Shown here: positions 5,802 through 7,895 of the stretch, piece by piece
Layout of the letters: every line of letters starts with the position of its first letter
Numbering within the stretch: the stretch's first letter is position 1
Assembly: GCA_900550615.1 (NCBI GenBank)
Contig: URSX01000081.1
Coordinates: 1-7,895 of the forward strand
Length of the DNA stretch: 7,895 bases
Direction: 5' to 3'
Source: an uncultured Eubacteriales bacterium
GTDB lineage: Bacteria > Bacillota > Clostridia > Oscillospirales > Oscillospiraceae
Translations under genes and position numbers: made by a program
Notes under the pieces: model-generated
Databases searched by the model: none
Told to the model about the DNA's origin: nothing
Seen by the model: the letters and a program-made list of their open reading frames with translations, nothing else

Positions 5802-6394
5802 TGAAGATCTCCGGAAAGTTTATTCTGAAAGTCGCCGGTACTCTCACGGTCATTTCCTTGGTAGTCGCCGCCCTGCTGGGCCTGGTCAACAGCATCACCA
5901 AGGATAAGATCGCCGAGATCGACGCCGAGAATACCCGCATCGCCATGAGCGCCGTGGCCCCCGAGGGCAGCGAGTTCGGCGATAAGATGGAAGTAACCGA
6001 TGATATGGTTGCCGCTGCTGCCAAACAGAGCGGCAAGATCCTGGAGCTGTACCCTGTGACCAATGGCGGCGCGGATGCCGGCTATGTGCTGAAGGTTTCC
6101 GCCTCCGGTTCCCAGGGCACCATCGTGATGATGGTGGGCGTGGATGCCAACAAGGCCATCACCGGTATCTCCGTGGTCAGCCACTCTGAGACCTCCGGTA
6201 TCGGCACCAAGGTGGTGGGCAATGAGCCCAACTCCGCCGGTGTGCCCGTTCTGGACCAGTTCATCGGCCTCAGCGGTGCCGGCTCCCTGAATGTCGGCAG
6301 CAACATCACCGCCGTTTCCGGCGCAACGGTTTCCACCAAGGGCATCACTATGGGCGCGAATGCCGCTCTGGCTGTCGTGGAAGCCATGGGCTAA
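5801..6394 (+). CDS. rnfG: Rnf complex subunit RnfG (FMN-binding, membrane-anchored)
   Basis: The 197-residue protein has a single N-terminal membrane anchor (about 7-30) followed by an extracytoplasmic FMN-binding domain. HSETSGIGTK (128-137) is the family motif HxETPGLGxK with Ser in place of Pro. SGAT (173-176) followed by VSTKGI is the canonical covalent flavin site, with Thr176 as the attachment residue. RnfG passes electrons on the outer face of the membrane, next to RnfD. Its ATG shares one base with the rnfD stop (TAATG), and AAGGAGG (5784-5790) lies 10 bases upstream within rnfD. A short spacer then leads to rnfE. Confidence 0.95.
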   Translation: MKISGKFILKVAGTLTVISLVVAALLGLVNSITKDKIAEIDAENTRIAMSAVAPEGSEFGDKMEVTDDMVAAAAKQSGKILELYPVTNGGADAGYVLKVSASGSQGTIVMMVGVDANKAITGISVVSHSETSGIGTKVVGNEPNSAGVPVLDQFIGLSGAGSLNVGSNITAVSGATVSTKGITMGANAALAVVEAMG

Positions 6395-6412
6395 GAAAGG
6401 AGGAGCAAAAGT

Positions 6413-7060
6413 ATGAATTTCGGTAAACAACTGAAAGAGGGCCTGATCACACAGAACCCCGTTCTGGTGCAGGTGCTGGGTATGTGCTCCACCATGGCCA
6501 TCACCACCTCGTTCTTTAACGGCCTGGGCATGGGCGTCAGCGTGCTCATCATCCTGACCCTGTCTAACATTTTTATTTCCCTGCTGCGCAAGATCATTCC
6601 CAATGAAGTGCGTATCGCCTGCTACATTGTGGTCATCGCCGGCTTCGTTACCTGCGTTGACCTGCTGCTGAAGGCCTTCGTTCCTGCGCTGTCCAGCTCC
6701 CTGGGCGTGTTCATCCCCCTGATCGTGGTGAACTGCATCATCCTGGGCCGTGCAGAGGGCTTTGCCTCCAAGAACGGCATCGGCGCCTCCGCTGTGGACG
6801 GCGTCTGCCAGGGCATCGGCTATACGCTGGTGCTGGTCGTCATGTGCGTTGTCCGTGAGTTCCTGGGCAGCGGCAAGTTTGGCGGCGGCCTTCTGGGCGG
6901 CGGTGGTCTGGGTAGTGCACCCGGTATCACCATCATCCCCGAGGAGTTCGGCATCAAGATCCTCACGCTGCCTGTGGGCGGCTTCCTGACCCTGGGCTGC
7001 CTCATTGCTCTGATGCAGTGGGCCCTGGCCAAGAGTGCTAAGAAAAAGGAGGGTAAGTAA
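6413..7060 (+). CDS. rnfE: Rnf complex subunit RnfE (membrane core)
   Basis: The 215-residue polytopic protein belongs to the RnfE/NqrD family and should have six membrane segments. It shows the family motifs NPVLVQVLGMCSTMA (15-29) and IVVNCIILGRAEGFA (104-118). Cys25 and Cys108 are the expected ligands for the intramembrane iron-sulfur cluster shared with RnfA. The loop at about 152-171 is unusually glycine-rich (GSGKFGGGLLGGGGLGSAPG), which looks like an expansion relative to the shorter GSGTLFG-type loop I remember. The C-terminus is lysine-rich. AAAGGAGG (6396-6403) lies 9 bases before the ATG. Confidence 0.95.
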   Translation: MNFGKQLKEGLITQNPVLVQVLGMCSTMAITTSFFNGLGMGVSVLIILTLSNIFISLLRKIIPNEVRIACYIVVIAGFVTCVDLLLKAFVPALSSSLGVFIPLIVVNCIILGRAEGFASKNGIGASAVDGVCQGIGYTLVLVVMCVVREFLGSGKFGGGLLGGGGLGSAPGITIIPEEFGIKILTLPVGGFLTLGCLIALMQWALAKSAKKKEGK

Positions 7061-7063
7061 GTT

Positions 7064-7651
7064 ATGAGTATTACAACTTTGCTGGCCATCTCCCTTGGCG
7101 CCATTCTCACCAATAACTTCATCTTCGCACAGTTCCTGGGCATCTGCCCCTTCCTGGGCGTGTCCAAGAAGATCGACACCGCCGTGGGTATGGGCGCCGC
7201 AGTGACCTTCGTTATGGGTCTGGCCTCCGCCGTTTGCTTCGGCGTCAATAAGATCCTGGTGGCCGTGGATCTGGGCTATATGCAGACCGTGGCATTCATT
7301 CTGGTCATCGCTGCCCTGGTGCAGTTTGTGGAAATGTTCCTGAAGAAGAACATCCCCACCCTGTATACTGCCCTGGGTGTGTATCTGCCCCTGATCACCA
7401 CCAACTGCGCCGTGCTGGGTGTCGCTCTGCTGAACGTGCAGAACGATTACAACTTCATCGGCTCTGTCATCTATGGCATCACCGGCGGTCTGGGCTTCCT
7501 GCTGGCCATTTTCCTGTTCGCGGCCGTCCGTGAGCAGCTGGAGGTCTCCAGTGAGAATCCCAAGGCCTTCGATGGTTTCCCCATTGCTCTGGTCACTGCC
7601 GGCCTGATCGCCCTGGCGTTCATGGGCTTCAGCGGCCTGAAGGTCTGGTAA
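7064..7651 (+). CDS. rnfA: Rnf complex subunit RnfA (membrane core)
   Basis: The 195-residue polytopic protein belongs to the RnfA/NqrE family and is homologous to RnfE, with opposite membrane topology expected. LTNNFIFAQFLGICPFLG (15-32) and LPLITTNCAVLG (108-119) are family motifs. Cys28 and Cys115 are the expected partners of RnfE Cys25 and Cys108 in holding the intramembrane cluster. Its length is usual for the family. The ATG follows the rnfE stop after 3 bases, and AAGGAGG (7046-7052) lies 11 bases upstream, at the end of rnfE. Confidence 0.96.
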   Translation: MSITTLLAISLGAILTNNFIFAQFLGICPFLGVSKKIDTAVGMGAAVTFVMGLASAVCFGVNKILVAVDLGYMQTVAFILVIAALVQFVEMFLKKNIPTLYTALGVYLPLITTNCAVLGVALLNVQNDYNFIGSVIYGITGGLGFLLAIFLFAAVREQLEVSSENPKAFDGFPIALVTAGLIALAFMGFSGLKVW

Positions 7652-7666
7652 GGAGGAAAAGAGAAT

Positions 7667-7895
7667 ATGAATATTTTGTATGCAGTCATCGTTTTAGGTG
7701 TACTTGCTATCGTGTTCGGTCTGATCCTGGCCGTGGCTGCAAAAGTCTTTGAAGTGGAAGTGGATCCCCGCCTGCCCGAAATTCAGGCAGCCCTGGCCGG
7801 CGCCAACTGCGGCGGCTGCGGCTATCCCGGCTGCGGCGGCTGCGCCGAGGCCATTCTGGCCGGCAAGGCTCCCGTCACCGCCTGCGCGCCCGCAG
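7667..7895 (+). CDS. rnfB: Rnf complex subunit RnfB, N-terminal part (cut by window end)
   Basis: Seventy-six codons are visible. An N-terminal membrane anchor (about 3-26) leads into the four-cysteine [4Fe-4S] domain: Cys48, Cys51, Cys56 and Cys73, in the family spacing CxxCx4Cx16C, with GYPGC at 52-56. An additional Cys59 is present in GCGGCAEA. RnfB is the subunit that accepts electrons from reduced ferredoxin on the cytoplasmic side. The downstream ferredoxin-like domains lie beyond the window. AAGGAGG (7650-7656), overlapping the rnfA stop, is 10 bases before the ATG. This places rnfB last among the six core genes, giving the order CDGEAB. Confidence 0.95.
   Translation, partial: MNILYAVIVLGVLAIVFGLILAVAAKVFEVEVDPRLPEIQAALAGANCGGCGYPGCGGCAEAILAGKAPVTACAPA

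Noticed and set aside
3399..7895. Na+-translocating NADH:quinone reductase (Nqr) instead of Rnf
   Set aside because: The first gene is an RnfC with two [4Fe-4S] motifs and the last begins an RnfB with the CxxCx4Cx16C domain; Nqr has neither, and uses NqrF and NqrA instead.

Overview
The window looks like chromosomal DNA from a GC-rich, anaerobic member of the Clostridia, probably a gut Oscillospiraceae/Ruminococcaceae-type organism. The evidence is the rnfCDGEAB gene order, strong AGGAGG-type ribosome binding sites before nearly every gene, a heavy preference for C/G-ending codons, a DUF975 membrane protein, and GC-rich palindromic intergenic repeats of a kind I associate with these genomes. 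This placement is inferred from gene content and style; no marker gene is present.

Positions 1-329 carry no gene. They hold four short hairpin units that share a GTAGGG edge, one copy of a second repeat (TGTCATT...GCAATCC), and a bidirectional terminator. Three minus-strand genes follow. The first is an L-cysteine desulfidase of the CyuA/UPF0597 family (330-1601). Upstream of it is a dCMP deaminase-family gene (1739-2230) with a near-consensus promoter. Next comes a DUF975 integral membrane protein (2396-3145) with its own terminator. A second copy of the TGTCATT...GCAATCC repeat sits between the desulfidase and deaminase genes.

A 253-base divergent intergenic region (3146-3398) holds a likely promoter for each direction and a leader hairpin on the plus side. 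From 3399 to the right edge runs a tightly packed operon, rnfC-rnfD-rnfG-rnfE-rnfA-rnfB, with rnfB cut off by the window end. It encodes the six core subunits of the Rnf complex, a membrane ferredoxin:NAD+ oxidoreductase that couples electron transfer to Na+ or H+ movement. RnfB and RnfC carry the iron-sulfur and NAD(H)-side modules, RnfD and RnfG carry covalently bound FMN, and RnfA and RnfE form the membrane core with paired cysteines for an intramembrane cluster.

No clearly novel multi-gene system is visible. The less ordinary material is the non-coding repeat structure at the left, the rnf leader hairpin, and a few residue-level oddities in the Rnf subunits.
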